In this document: positions 36,177-44,404 of the stretch, piece after piece
Layout: every line of letters begins with the position of its first letter
How positions within the stretch are numbered: position 1 is the first letter of the stretch
DNA from: Streptomyces sp. SCSIO 30461
GTDB lineage: Bacteria; Actinomycetota; Actinomycetes; Streptomycetales; Streptomycetaceae
DNA length: 64,000 bases
Assembly: GCF_037023745.1 (NCBI RefSeq)
Contig: NZ_CP146101.1
Coordinates: forward strand, 1,364,001 to 1,428,000
Direction of reading: 5' to 3'
The notes under the pieces: model-generated
Databases searched by the model: none
The model's input: only the letters and a program-made list of their open reading frames with translations
Told to the model about the DNA's origin: nothing
Position numbers and translations under genes: made by a program

Positions 36177-37297
36177 CAGCGGTCCTTGTCTGCGGAGATC
36201 GAGGCGAGTGCGGGAGCAAGTGCCTTGTGGAGCATGGTGTTCATGAAGTCGTCGCTGACGTGGGTGTAGATAGCGGTGGAGCTGTCATTCTCGTGACCGA
36301 CTTGCTGCTGCAGAAACCGCCGGTCAACCCCGTCCTCCGTGAGGTGGGTGACGTAGGCGTGGCGAGCGGAGTGGACGGTCAGCTCCCTCGGGAGCTTCAG
36401 GCCGTCGCGGTAGGCGACGAACCGGGCGTTGATCTCCGCCGGCTTGACCCGGCCGCCCCGCTCGGTCACCCACAACGCGGGGTGGTCCTCGCAGCCGAAC
36501 CGGGGACGTACGTTCTCCACGTAGTCGGCGACCGCCTCCACCGCCCAGTCCATGACCGACAGCACGTTCCGGCGCCGCGGCGGCTGGCCCTTCTTCGCCT
36601 TGCCGTAGCGGACGTTGAGCGTGCCGTACCGGCCGAACTGCGGAGCCTTCGCATTCCTCCCGAAGTCGACCACATCCAGCTTCGACGTCTCGGTCCGGCG
36701 CAGCCCCCACCCGTAGATGACCTTGAAGAGGGTGGCGTCGCGGTAGGCGGCGAGGGCGCCCTTGCGCTTGGCCCGTACCGCCCGTTCGACCTGGTCATCG
36801 GCGTAATCGAGGAAGCGCTGGATCTCCTCGCGAGTGAACGGCCTCGCCTCGGGGCGGCCCTCGTAGTCGTTGAGGTGGGCGATGGTGTTCCACTCGTGGC
36901 AGATGGCCACCGGGTGAGTGCCGAAGGCGTCCTCGCAGGCCGCCGCCCAGCCGTAACGGCCGTCGATCAAGAACTCGCTGAACAGGCGCAGGCTGCCCTG
37001 GTAGCTGCGGATCGTGGACGGCGCGAGGTGCTTCTCGCTGGTCAGCCACAGCGACCACTCATCCACGTGGCCGGGCGTCCAGGCCCACGGGTATTCGTTG
37101 GTGTACTCCAGAAACCGGCGTATGAGCCGTTCCCGAGGGGTGACTGTGTCCTCGCGGAGCCCGCGGGCGGCCTGCTGGGCCCGCCAGCCCCGCAGCATCG
37201 CCTCGACCATCGCGTCCTGCGGACGCAACTGGGCCACACCGGAGACCAGCTCCAGATGAGCCGCCCCAGCCAGGTCGGCACGTCGCTGAAGACCCAC
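36176..37297 (-). CDS. Tyrosine recombinase of the Tn554-like element
   Basis: A 373-aa recombinase with a full catalytic set: Arg in YGWGLRRTETSKL, HxxR in VHSARHAYVTHL, His in QQQVGHENDSST and Tyr in AIYTHVSDDF. An N-terminal SAM-like domain (RERLIRRFLEYTNEYPW, LAPSTIRSYQGSLRLF) binds the core site. It is first in the operon and begins at GTG 37297, 33 bases after a perfect dyad that may be an operator. It is the likely catalytic subunit for moving the 4.66-kb element. Confidence 0.88.
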   Translation of the reverse strand: MGLQRRADLAGAAHLELVSGVAQLRPQDAMVEAMLRGWRAQQAARGLREDTVTPRERLIRRFLEYTNEYPWAWTPGHVDEWSLWLTSEKHLAPSTIRSYQGSLRLFSEFLIDGRYGWAAACEDAFGTHPVAICHEWNTIAHLNDYEGRPEARPFTREEIQRFLDYADDQVERAVRAKRKGALAAYRDATLFKVIYGWGLRRTETSKLDVVDFGRNAKAPQFGRYGTLNVRYGKAKKGQPPRRRNVLSVMDWAVEAVADYVENVRPRFGCEDHPALWVTERGGRVKPAEINARFVAYRDGLKLPRELTVHSARHAYVTHLTEDGVDRRFLQQQVGHENDSSTAIYTHVSDDFMNTMLHKALAPALASISADKDR

Positions 37298-37329
37298 TTC
37301 CGCCCTCCCTTCCGGAGGGCAAATCTTGC

Positions 37330-37346
37330 ATCAGATGGGATCTGAT
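37330..37346. promoter_or_regulatory. Dyad upstream of recombinase operon
   Basis: ATCAGAT-GGG-ATCTGAT, a perfect 7-bp dyad 33 bases before the GTG of the recombinase gene. In addition TTGCATCAGA (37326-37335) recurs inverted at 37439-37448 near the transposon end. It may be an operator for the HTH protein or a recombinase accessory site. Confidence 0.5.
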
Positions 37347-37361
37347 CTCCAAACTCCCAGC

Positions 37362-38477
37362 TCAGGCGGCCAAGTTGTAGGAGGATGGAGTTCTCGCCGG
37401 ACGCTGTCCTGACCTCGTGACCTGCAGCTTCCCGCCCGTCTGATGCAATTCCCGAGGGTCGGTGTAGATGTTCAGCGTCATGGCCGCGTTGGTGTGGCCG
37501 AGGCGCTCGGAGACTGTCTTCACGGACTCGCCGTGCTTGATCAGCAGGCTGGCGTAGTGGTGCCGGAGGGCATGGGGTCCGGTGCCCTTCGGTATGCCGG
37601 TCTTCGCGCAGGAGGGCCGCCAGGACCCGTCCATGAAGTGCGTGTAGACCACGGGTCCGCCTTGCGGCGCTGTGAAGATCCAGCCCTCGGGCCCATCGGC
37701 GGGGAAGTCCCGCAGATGGGCCTTCATCGCATCCACCGCCATGCGGGGGAGCGGGACCGTGCGGTGCGAGCGAGCGGTCTTGGGCGGGCAGACGTACACG
37801 CCGTGTTTGGCTGTCTGCTGGATTTGCTGCTCGACCGAGACGGTCGCGTGCAGCAGGTCCACGTGCCGGAGCTGGAGGCCGAAGAGCTCGCCTGGGCGGA
37901 GCCCGGTGGCCGCGCCGAGCAGCACGAGGCCCTTGTATCGGGCGGGGATCTCCTCGGACAGCGTCCGCACCTGCTCGACGGCCAGGGGCACGATCTTCTT
38001 CCGTGGCACTGAGGGCAGCTTCGCCTCGGCGCACGGGTTGTGGGGGATCATCCGGTCACGGACGGCCGCCCGGAAGACGGCGTTGACCGTGTTGAAGACC
38101 GTCCGTGAGGTGCTGGCGGCCAGCCCGTGCGTGGTGGTCAGGCTGGTGATCCAGCTCTGTACGTCGCCGGGCTTGATGGCGCCGAGCGCCCGCTTCTCCC
38201 AGGCCGGGTAGACGTAGCAGCGCAGGTGCTGGGCCACGGCCTTGGCCGTGGAAGGCCGGTGCGGCTGGATGGCCCGCCATTCCTCCGCGTACTCCCTGAA
38301 GGGCTTCTTCGCAGACCGCGGGTCGACGTACTGGCCGGTGACCAGGCTGGCCGTGACCTCGTCGATCCATCGCTGGGCGTCGATCTTGCGGTCGAAGTGG
38401 CGCGCGTGCTCCTTGCCGTCGAGGTCACGGTAGCGGGCACGCCATTTGCCGTTGGGGCGCTTCTGGATGTTGGCCAA
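37362..38477 (-). pseudogene. Integrase 2, split after the catalytic tyrosine
   Basis: The open frame encodes 371 aa, of which the first 339 (down to 37461) are genuine integrase: NIQKRPNGKWRARYRDLDG at the start, then GLRPGELFGL, HALRHHYASLL, RLGHTNAAMTLNIYT with the catalytic Tyr. The last 32 residues (PRELHQTGGKL...) come from the inserted transposon. The native 33-residue end is at 32697-32798. The chimera keeps all catalytic residues but has lost the C-terminal segment that normally tunes the active site, so activity is doubtful. Confidence 0.85.
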
Positions 38478-38501
38478 GTGGCTTCTCCTTCTTGTCGGTT
38501 G

Positions 38502-39002
38502 TCAGTAGTGGCCGCCGTCCTCGATGTCGCCGCTGAGGGTGCGAGCGTCCCGCTCGTCGCCCATGAGGCGGAGGCACTGCTCGTGGATGGCCCGCGAGCT
38601 GTCGGGATGGGCCTTGAGGTGGTCGGCGATGGCGACCACGGCGTGGTGCAGGCGGTCGCGTGCGTCTCGGGCCTCGTAGAACGCCTCGACGGCTTCTTGG
38701 ACGAGCCGTCTGCTGTCGATGTCGAGCCCCTCCAGGGGTGGGGACATCAGCTCTTCGAGAGGGAGCTCGAAGACGCGAGAGAAGGCGAGGGCCTCGTCGA
38801 GGTTGATGCGCCGGCGGGGGGTGCCGTTCTCGATGCGCCAGACCGCCGTCTGGTTCATCCTGATGCCGGCTCTTGTCACCCGCTCGGCCAGCTCGGTCGT
38901 GCTCCACCCTCTGACCTCGCGTTCCAGCGCCACGCGCGCGGCCACGTTTCCCTCGCTGTAGAGCAGCGGCACCTCGCCGGACTCAGACCTGTCGCCTGCC
39001 AT
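38502..39002 (-). CDS. XRE-family regulator next to integrase 2
   Basis: A 166-aa protein. A helix-turn-helix domain is at about 15-75 (RGWSTTELAERVTRAG, MNQTAVWRIENGTPRRR) and a helical C-terminal domain (VQEAVEAFYEARDARDRLHH) probably mediates dimers. The start is ATG 39002, with GGAGG 4 bases upstream. Its stop is 24 bases before the integrase 2 start. It faces a truncated excisionase gene across a region with an inverted repeat, the layout of an integrase-control switch. Confidence 0.75.
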   Translation of the reverse strand: MAGDRSESGEVPLLYSEGNVAARVALEREVRGWSTTELAERVTRAGIRMNQTAVWRIENGTPRRRINLDEALAFSRVFELPLEELMSPPLEGLDIDSRRLVQEAVEAFYEARDARDRLHHAVVAIADHLKAHPDSSRAIHEQCLRLMGDERDARTLSGDIEDGGHY

Positions 39003-39052
39003 CGCACCTCCGTCATCCCCGTTGCTATCCAAATTGAAACATGGGCTTCCCG

Positions 39053-39115
39053 ATTTGGCTAACCGGCGATCGTCGGGTACAACTTTATGCAGATCGAATC
39101 GCAACTTAGCCGAAT
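39053..39115. promoter_or_regulatory. Inverted repeat in xis/regulator divergent promoter
   Basis: ATTTGGCTAA (39053-39062) and its near complement CTTAGCCGAAT (39105-39115) flank an AT-richer segment between the XRE gene and the excisionase start. A pair of half-sites here would let the XRE protein control both directions. Confidence 0.45.
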
Positions 39116-39123
39116 GGGAATGA

Positions 39124-39204
39124 ATGCGATACCTGACCACCGCCGAGGTCGCCGAGCGCTACCGCACAGCTGAGAGCACCGTCCGCTATTGGCGCCACAT
39201 CTAG
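39124..39204 (+). pseudogene. Truncated excisionase-like gene
   Basis: A 26-residue frame whose [18 protein letters not shown] and following TVRYWRHI are the first two helices of a typical Streptomyces excisionase/BldC-like helix-turn-helix. It stops abruptly at the point where the duplicated HAD module begins (39203). The rest of the gene is gone. It was probably the xis of integrase 2, cut by arrival of the duplicated segment. Confidence 0.75.
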
Positions 39205-39219
39205 CGAGGGCATCAGTCG

Positions 39220-39765
39220 TCAGGCGGCACGGGCTGTGGGTAACTGCGCTACCCACCTCGTGACCTGTGTCAGGTGCTCGGGCTGTAGACCGAGGCGCGG
39301 GTCGGGCTGAATGAGGAGGGTCGCCGTTCCCTTCGCAGTGCGCTCCACCGCCCATTCATGGTCGAGGTCGGTGAAGTCGTCGTCGATCCAGACGGCGGGG
39401 GCGCCGCCCAGCCAGGTGCCGACGTGGTCACGCTTCCACAGGTAGCCGTTGGGGTGGCTGGTGGTGATCTGCGGACGCGGGAGATCGACGTACGGCAGGG
39501 TCGGAAGGTCGAGGAGCGGGCCGATGAGGGTGGTGGCGTCCTGGCGCCAGCTGGTGCACCAGATGGGAGTAACCAGGCCGGTGCGGATCACGTCCATGAG
39601 AAGGCGGCCGTGGTCGGGGTTGAGCCAGACGGTGACCGGGTTGCCGGCGCTGCGGCCGGCAGGGACGACGTCATGGCGGGCGTGGGTGGCCGGGGTCGAG
39701 CCGTGTTCGTCGGGGAAGGGCATGAGGACGCCGTCGATGTCGAGGAGCAGGTAGGGCGGGCGCAT
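39220..39765 (-). CDS. HAD-superfamily protein, copy A
   Basis: A 181-aa protein with HAD motif I at its start ([17 protein letters not shown]-x-D), motif II-like [12 protein letters not shown] and acidic motif IV in [18 protein letters not shown] enzymes are mostly phosphatases acting on small molecules or proteins. It is last in a minus-strand operon with a methyltransferase and a kinase-like gene. The start is ATG 39765, with GGAGGACC just upstream. The partner copy at 61126-61671 has an ACG at this place. Confidence 0.8.
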   Translation of the reverse strand: MRPPYLLLDIDGVLMPFPDEHGSTPATHARHDVVPAGRSAGNPVTVWLNPDHGRLLMDVIRTGLVTPIWCTSWRQDATTLIGPLLDLPTLPYVDLPRPQITTSHPNGYLWKRDHVGTWLGGAPAVWIDDDFTDLDHEWAVERTAKGTATLLIQPDPRLGLQPEHLTQVTRWVAQLPTARAA

Positions 39766-39796
39766 CGGTCCTCCATAGTCCGGATGAACGCGGATG

Positions 39797-40489
39797 TCAG
39801 AGCTTGCGGGCGCGGATCAGCAGGGTGGTGGGCCAGTGACCCATGCGGGGGTCGTGGAACTCCTGGGCAGCGGTGAGCCAGAAGCCAGCCCGGCTGAGGT
39901 GCCTCTCCCAGCGGTCGGTGGCGAAATCCCAGCGGGCGATGGGGAGCCGTGTGCGGTCGGGCAGGGTGACGAAGTCGCGGCGGGGCCGGTCGTCGCCGGA
40001 GGGGCTTCGGCCTCCGCGCTGGGGGTGGGGGACGGAGAAGGCGAGCACTCGCCCGGGCATGAGGCGCTGGGCGATTGCCGGGAGCAGGAGCTCGGGGGCG
40101 ACGAGGCCGACGGCGCCGAAGACGGAGTAGATAGCGTCGAACTGCTCGTCGGAGGCGTGCAGGTAGTGCAGGGCGTGACCGGCGACGAAGGTGAGGTTGT
40201 TCAGCCGTCCGTAGTGGGAGCGGGCGCGGCGGACCTGGGGGCCGACCAGGTCGACGCCGGTGATATGGGCGCCGTGGCGGGTGGCGAGGTGGGCGGCGTT
40301 GTGGCCGGGGCCGCAGCCGAGTTCCAGGAGTCGTTTGCCGCGCAGGTCGGGGCCGAGGGCGTCGGCTCCAGGGCCTTGGCCGGGTCTCGTGGTCCATTCC
40401 ATCCGGGCGGGTACGGAAAGGGGTTCGGCGAGTCCGGCGGCGGTGCGCTGGAGGGCGTGGGCGTGCCAGGGGGATGCCTGGGCGAGCAC
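39797..40489 (-). CDS. SAM-dependent methyltransferase, copy A
   Basis: A 230-aa class I methyltransferase with motif I KRLLELGCGPGHNAAHLA, motif II HITGVDLV, and FDAIYSVFGAVG further on. The Trp- and Arg-rich region near the C-terminus may hold the substrate. The target is unknown; small-molecule or tRNA methylation are both possible. GTG 40489 lies 1 base from the phosphotransferase stop (40491), so translation is coupled; the longer frame upstream is a shadow. Confidence 0.8.
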   Translation of the reverse strand: MLAQASPWHAHALQRTAAGLAEPLSVPARMEWTTRPGQGPGADALGPDLRGKRLLELGCGPGHNAAHLATRHGAHITGVDLVGPQVRRARSHYGRLNNLTFVAGHALHYLHASDEQFDAIYSVFGAVGLVAPELLLPAIAQRLMPGRVLAFSVPHPQRGGRSPSGDDRPRRDFVTLPDRTRLPIARWDFATDRWERHLSRAGFWLTAAQEFHDPRMGHWPTTLLIRARKL

Positions 40490-40490
40490 G

Positions 40491-41402
40491 TCAGATCTCC
40501 AGGAGGTGGAGGACGTCGGTGAGGTGGCGGCGGACGGCCTTGATGTAGGCGGGGCCGGCGGCCGGGTCGTTGATCCAGCGGATGGACTGCTCCATGAACC
40601 ACTCGACGGCCCACATGCGGTGCCAGCCCAGGGCCCAGTCCTCGGCGGTGAGCCCGCCGCGCGGGGCGAGGGCGTCGGGGGTGCCGCCGGCGGCGACGTA
40701 CTGCTCCAGGAAGACACGCAGGCGGACGGGGTGCGGGGGATCGATGGTTCCGTGCCAGCTGGCGAGGTCGAGCAGTCCGGGGCCGGTGAAGGCGCGGGCG
40801 AAGTCGAGCAGCCGCCAGCCACGCTCGCCGATGTGGAGGCTGGTGGGGTGGAACTCGGAGTGCACCCAGCCGAACGGTTCCAGCGTCGCTCCGGCCGAGC
40901 GGGCCTCGGCGGCCTGGGCGATCCGGTCGAGCGCGTCCTCGACGTCGTCGGCGTCCTGCCACCGGTCGGCCTTGCGCAGCCGTTCGAGGTGCTCAAGCGC
41001 CCGGGACGGGAGCGTGCGCAGCCGCTGCTGGTCGAGAACGGGCAAGGGTGGAGCCGTACGGGCGCCGTGCAGGATCACGGCTGCGGCGACGCCGTCCAGG
41101 TCGTCGGCCTCGCGGACGGACGGTCCGAGGTCCTCCATGAGCATGCCGAGCCAGCCGTTCAGGACGGCGGAGGCGTGGACCTGGGGGACGGGCACGCCGA
41201 GAGTGTGGGCCAAGCGGAGGGCCTGGTCCTCGCTGTCGAAGGGCTTCTTGGCGTACTTGAAGATGGCCGTGGAGCCGTCGGGGAAGGTCACGCGCTCGAC
41301 GCCGGACATGGACCACACGCGCACCTCCTCCTGTACGGCGGTGGTCTGACCGGTCGCGGTGAGCAGGTTGTCGAGGAGTTCGGCGCTGGGATTCGTGGAC
41401 AT
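40491..41402 (-). CDS. APH-like phosphotransferase
   Basis: A 303-aa protein with the aminoglycoside phosphotransferase-like kinase fold: Lys in TAIFKYAKK, Glu/Asp in MLMEDLGPSV, the catalytic loop WVHSEFHPTS and the metal site WRLLDFARAF. The usual HGDxxxxN loop reads HSEFHPTS here, so the catalytic Asp is a Glu, which could lower activity or mark a new substrate. Antibiotic resistance cannot be inferred. It is the second gene of the operon with the unknown 249-aa protein, the methyltransferase and the HAD protein. Confidence 0.7.
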   Translation of the reverse strand: MSTNPSAELLDNLLTATGQTTAVQEEVRVWSMSGVERVTFPDGSTAIFKYAKKPFDSEDQALRLAHTLGVPVPQVHASAVLNGWLGMLMEDLGPSVREADDLDGVAAAVILHGARTAPPLPVLDQQRLRTLPSRALEHLERLRKADRWQDADDVEDALDRIAQAAEARSAGATLEPFGWVHSEFHPTSLHIGERGWRLLDFARAFTGPGLLDLASWHGTIDPPHPVRLRVFLEQYVAAGGTPDALAPRGGLTAEDWALGWHRMWAVEWFMEQSIRWINDPAAGPAYIKAVRRHLTDVLHLLEI

Positions 41403-41478
41403 AGGAGGGCTCCGGGGAGATGGTGGCGTCCGGGGCGGGCGAGGGCTGCCGACCCGCCCCGGAGCCTGATCGGGTGGG

Positions 41479-42228
41479 TTATGCGGCGGGGTTCACGCGG
41501 TGGGCGTAGACCTGCTCGATCCAGCCCGCCTTGAACGCGGCGAGGTCGTCGCGGAAGTTCGCCATCGAGGCACCGTAGGGCGCGACCACGCCACCGGACT
41601 GGTCCGGAACGGACTGGCAGCCGTGCACGAGCCGCCCACCCAGCGCCGCGTGGGCCTTGATGGACTCGGTCCGGCGGTGCTCGTTGAACCAGCCGCCGTG
41701 GTAGACCTCGTCGAGCATCCCGCCCATCTCGTCGTCCAAGTCGAAGACGACGGAGGTGGCGGCGGGGAAGAACCAGCACGGGCCGACGTTGGAGATGTGC
41801 CCATCCAGCTCCACCTTGTTGAGCGCCATGAGCGTGGCGGCCTCGCGCAGCATCCGCAGGTGGCCGGCGGTGATCTGCGGCAGGCCGAGGCCGGCCAGGT
41901 GCTCCTCGCGGAAGAGGTACGCGTACACCTCGTACGCGGTGGCCACGACGCGGGCCGCGTCGGACGTGGACTCACTGTGCTGCTTGATGAAGTCGAGCGC
42001 GAGCTGCTCGACCGCGCTCTCGGTCGTCTCGTCCACCTCCAGGAGCTGGGACTTGACCAGCTCCCAGTCGGCGACGAGCCACGTGCTCGACTCGAAGCGG
42101 AAGAAGTACTCGACCGGGTCGATCGTGATGCGCCGGCCGTCGACCTGGATGCCGGGCAGGCGGCTCCAGCGCGGGTCGAACGCCTCGGGCAGCTCGACCG
42201 TGATGGCCGTGGTGTCGATGGTGGTCAC
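41479..42228 (-). CDS. Unknown 249-aa protein heading the HAD/methyltransferase operon
   Basis: I do not recognise the family. It starts at GTG 42228, with GGAGA 4 bases before it. It has an N-terminal beta-rich part (IQVDGRRITIDPVEYFFRFE), a helical middle (ATAYEVYAYLFREEHLAGLG) and a C-terminal part with conserved-looking aromatic and acidic residues (GPCWFFPAATSVVFDLDDEM, EVYHGGWFNEH). No signal or membrane segment is seen. It is absent from copy B of the module through a clean deletion, so the downstream genes may not strictly need it. Confidence 0.6.
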   Translation of the reverse strand: MTTIDTTAITVELPEAFDPRWSRLPGIQVDGRRITIDPVEYFFRFESSTWLVADWELVKSQLLEVDETTESAVEQLALDFIKQHSESTSDAARVVATAYEVYAYLFREEHLAGLGLPQITAGHLRMLREAATLMALNKVELDGHISNVGPCWFFPAATSVVFDLDDEMGGMLDEVYHGGWFNEHRRTESIKAHAALGGRLVHGCQSVPDQSGGVVAPYGASMANFRDDLAAFKAGWIEQVYAHRVNPAA

Positions 42229-42451
42229 CGTGTCTCCGTCTCTGATCGGCCGGGTCCGGGCACAGAAATGCCCGAGCCCGGTGTGGGCGTACGGAACTTC
42301 GGGGTGCCGCCCGGACCAAGGGGGAGCCTGGATCACGGTCACGCCGTTCCGGGCGGCTGCTGATAAGTGAACCGGTGGTCACGCTCAGTGGGTACGGTGG
42401 AAGGCAGTTGAAGCGGTATACGTGGTTTACAGCTCCGGAGTGGAGGCGATC
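42229..42451. promoter_or_regulatory. Divergent promoter region with conserved block
   Basis: 223 bases between the unknown gene and the XRE-TPR gene. The stretch 42395-42440 (containing GGTATACGTGGTTTACAG) is almost identical in copy B (62680-62720) although coding sequence around it has decayed. This suggests it is the operator/promoter of the XRE regulator. Confidence 0.5.
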
Positions 42452-43807
42452 GTGGCAGCGCCGAGAAAACCCAACTCCCGTCTGCGTGACGTCATCGCGG
42501 CGGTCGACTGCACCTACGAGGCACTCGCCAGAGACGTGCGGCGCATCGCGGCCGAGAACGGCGAGATCCTCCAGACCAACAAGTCGGCCATCTCGCACTG
42601 GGTGAACGGCACCCGCGCCGCGTCGGGCCGGGTGGGTCAGTACCTGGCCGAGGCGCTGTCCCGCCGAGCGGGGCGCACGATCACCCAGACCGAGATCGGC
42701 CTCCAGTCCAGCGATGACGAAGCGCCGGCGGAATCCGACCCTGTCCTCGCCGCCACCGACCTGGGCCGCGCCGACGTCGAGCGCCGCCGCTTCCTCGCCA
42801 TCGCGGCCTTCACCACCGCTGGCGTCGCCATGCCGCTCGGTTACGACCACGAAGTCACCGCCCGCATGCTCCGCGCCCGCACCGGCAGGTCCCTGGTCGG
42901 CGCGGAGGACGTGGACGTCGTACGGCAGATCACCGCGGCTTTCAGCGCCGCCGACGAGCGCCTCGGCGGCGGGCACGGCCTGACCACCGTCACCGCGTAC
43001 CTCGCCGACACAGCCGCCCCCATGCTGCGCGGACGCTTCCCCAGCGAAGCCTTACGCCGGTCCGCCTTCGGCGCCGTCGCCGAACTCGCCTACCTCGCAG
43101 GATGGAAGCACCACGACCTTGGCCAGGAAGGCGCCGCCCAGCGCTACTACCAGGTCGGCTACCAGCTCGCTTGCGAAGCCGACCCCCACGGCCACGCCGC
43201 CTGGATGATGCGCGCCCTCGCCCACCAGGCCCTCAGCCTCAAGCAGCCCCACCACTGCGTCGACCTCGTCGAAGGCGCCCTCCGCGCAGGTCTTGGCCAT
43301 GTTGACGGCCAGACCGAGGCGCTCCTCCACATCACCCACGCCCGCGCCTACGCCGCCACCGACGAGAACCCGTCGGCCGCACGCGCCCTGCTCGCCGCCG
43401 AGGATGCCCTCCTACGAGACGACGGCCCCCAGCCCAGCTACTCCCGTGTCAGTGGCCCCGCCGCGGGCACCGTGGCCAGCCACACCGCCCGCACCTTGAC
43501 CGACCTCGCAGACCACATCGGCACCGAGCAGCAGCACCGGGACGCCCTCACCCGTTGGGATCCGGAGATGTACAAGCGTGTCCACGCCCTCACCCACGCC
43601 GACCTCGGCGACAGCCTCGCCGCCCAGGCCCGCGCCGACGAGGCCGTAGTTGCCTGGACCCAGGCCCTGGTCCTCATGGAGGGCATGACCTCCGACCGGA
43701 CCCGGAAGGCGATCACCTCGATCCGCTCCACGCTCGCGGTCTACCAGCGCCGCCGTGTCCCCGGCGCCGCCGATCTCGCCCGCCGCGCCCGCGAAGCCCT
43801 CGCCTAA
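42452..43807 (+). CDS. XRE-TPR transcriptional regulator
   Basis: A 451-aa protein. Residues 10-80 form an XRE-like helix-turn-helix (SRLRDVIAAVDCTYEALARD, NKSAISHWVNGTR, YLAEALSRRAGRTI). A hydrophobic block (FLAIAAFTTAGVAMPLG) follows, then a long helical-repeat domain (LAYLAGWKHHDLGQEGAAQR, RALAHQALSLKQPHHC) of TPR type. Such proteins in Streptomyces are often peptide- or ligand-responsive regulators. GTG 42452 is supported by GGAGG 6 bases upstream. It points away from the HAD/methyltransferase operon and into the NUDIX gene, and probably controls both. Confidence 0.75.
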   Translation: MAAPRKPNSRLRDVIAAVDCTYEALARDVRRIAAENGEILQTNKSAISHWVNGTRAASGRVGQYLAEALSRRAGRTITQTEIGLQSSDDEAPAESDPVLAATDLGRADVERRRFLAIAAFTTAGVAMPLGYDHEVTARMLRARTGRSLVGAEDVDVVRQITAAFSAADERLGGGHGLTTVTAYLADTAAPMLRGRFPSEALRRSAFGAVAELAYLAGWKHHDLGQEGAAQRYYQVGYQLACEADPHGHAAWMMRALAHQALSLKQPHHCVDLVEGALRAGLGHVDGQTEALLHITHARAYAATDENPSAARALLAAEDALLRDDGPQPSYSRVSGPAAGTVASHTARTLTDLADHIGTEQQHRDALTRWDPEMYKRVHALTHADLGDSLAAQARADEAVVAWTQALVLMEGMTSDRTRKAITSIRSTLAVYQRRRVPGAADLARRAREALA

Positions 43808-43841
43808 CATGCCCAACAACCCGGCCGACGAAGGGAACACC

Positions 43842-44345
43842 GTGACCCAGCAGACCGACGACCAGCCGAAGGCCCTCAAGCCAGCGCTCGAATCGATGAC
43901 CCTGCTGGTCGCCGCTGTCATCGTCCACGACAAGGCCACCAACCGCGTCGTCCTTCTTCAGCGCAGCGAGAACGCGAAGTTCGCCCAGGGCATGTGGGAC
44001 CTCCCCGTCGGCAAGAGCGAGCCTGGCGAGCCCATCACCGAAACCGCAGTCCGCGAGCTGTACGAGGAGACCGGCCTCAAGGTGAAGCCCGAATCCCTCA
44101 AAGTCGCCCACATCATCCACGGCGCCTGGGGCGTCGAAGCCCCCAACGGCTTCCTCACGGTTGTCTTCGCCGCCCACGACTGGACCGGCGAACCCGAAAA
44201 CCGCGAACCTCGCAAACACTCCCAGGTCCGCTGGGTCAACGCCGACGACATCCCGGAAGCCTTCGTCGACACCACGGCCAGCGCCCTCCACCACTACCTC
44301 AACAATGGCTCGGAGGTCTCTCTTGACGGCTGGTCTGCTGCATGA
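43842..44345 (+). CDS. NUDIX hydrolase
   Basis: A 167-aa protein with the NUDIX box GKSEPGEPITETAVRELY followed by EETGLKV, which fits GX5EX7REUXEEXGU. The preceding RVVLLQRSENAKFAQGMWDL and following WGVEAPNGFLTVVF are typical of MutT-like enzymes that hydrolyse nucleoside diphosphates linked to another group. GTG 43842, with AAGGGA 5 bases upstream, is chosen over ATG 43809. It starts 34 bases after the XRE-TPR gene and is probably co-transcribed. A broken second copy lies at 46613-46756. Confidence 0.85.
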   Translation: MTQQTDDQPKALKPALESMTLLVAAVIVHDKATNRVVLLQRSENAKFAQGMWDLPVGKSEPGEPITETAVRELYEETGLKVKPESLKVAHIIHGAWGVEAPNGFLTVVFAAHDWTGEPENREPRKHSQVRWVNADDIPEAFVDTTASALHHYLNNGSEVSLDGWSAA

Positions 44346-44404
44346 GCCGCGGGCTTGCTCCAGTCCAGGGGCAGGTGCGTGAGCCTATGGCCTAGTTGAG
44401 TGGG

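Larger units (their letters stand above)
32799..37460. mobile_element. 4.66-kb Tn554-like recombinase transposon
   Basis: A 4662-bp insertion inside integrase 2. Removing it restores the integrase frame with no base lost or gained, so there is no target duplication. Near both ends lies an imperfect inverted block: TCGGGTATTGGA (32810-32821) on the left and the complement of TCGGGAATTGCA (37444-37455) on the right. GGTGTA occurs at both junctions (32795-32800 and 37461-37466). Contents, all on the minus strand, are an active tyrosine recombinase, a small HTH protein, a large zinc-ribbon recombinase-like protein and a SUKH-like gene. A three-gene recombinase operon and lack of target duplication are the hallmarks of Tn554 elements. 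Confidence 0.75.
39203..42960. repeat. Duplicated segment, copy A
   Basis: About 3.8 kb shared, at high identity, with 61110-62960. It covers the HAD gene, methyltransferase, phosphotransferase, unknown gene and the first third of the XRE-TPR gene. Copy A is complete on the right. On the left it begins inside the right arm of a terminator hairpin (AGCGAGGGCATCAG) whose left arm exists only in copy B (61086-61122), so its left edge is a breakpoint. Homology stops near 42680 in the XRE gene. Confidence 0.85.

Noticed and set aside
40491..41402. Annotating the APH-like gene as an aminoglycoside resistance gene
   Set aside because: The catalytic loop is HSEFHPTS, there is no close resemblance to known resistance enzymes, and the operon context is unrelated.
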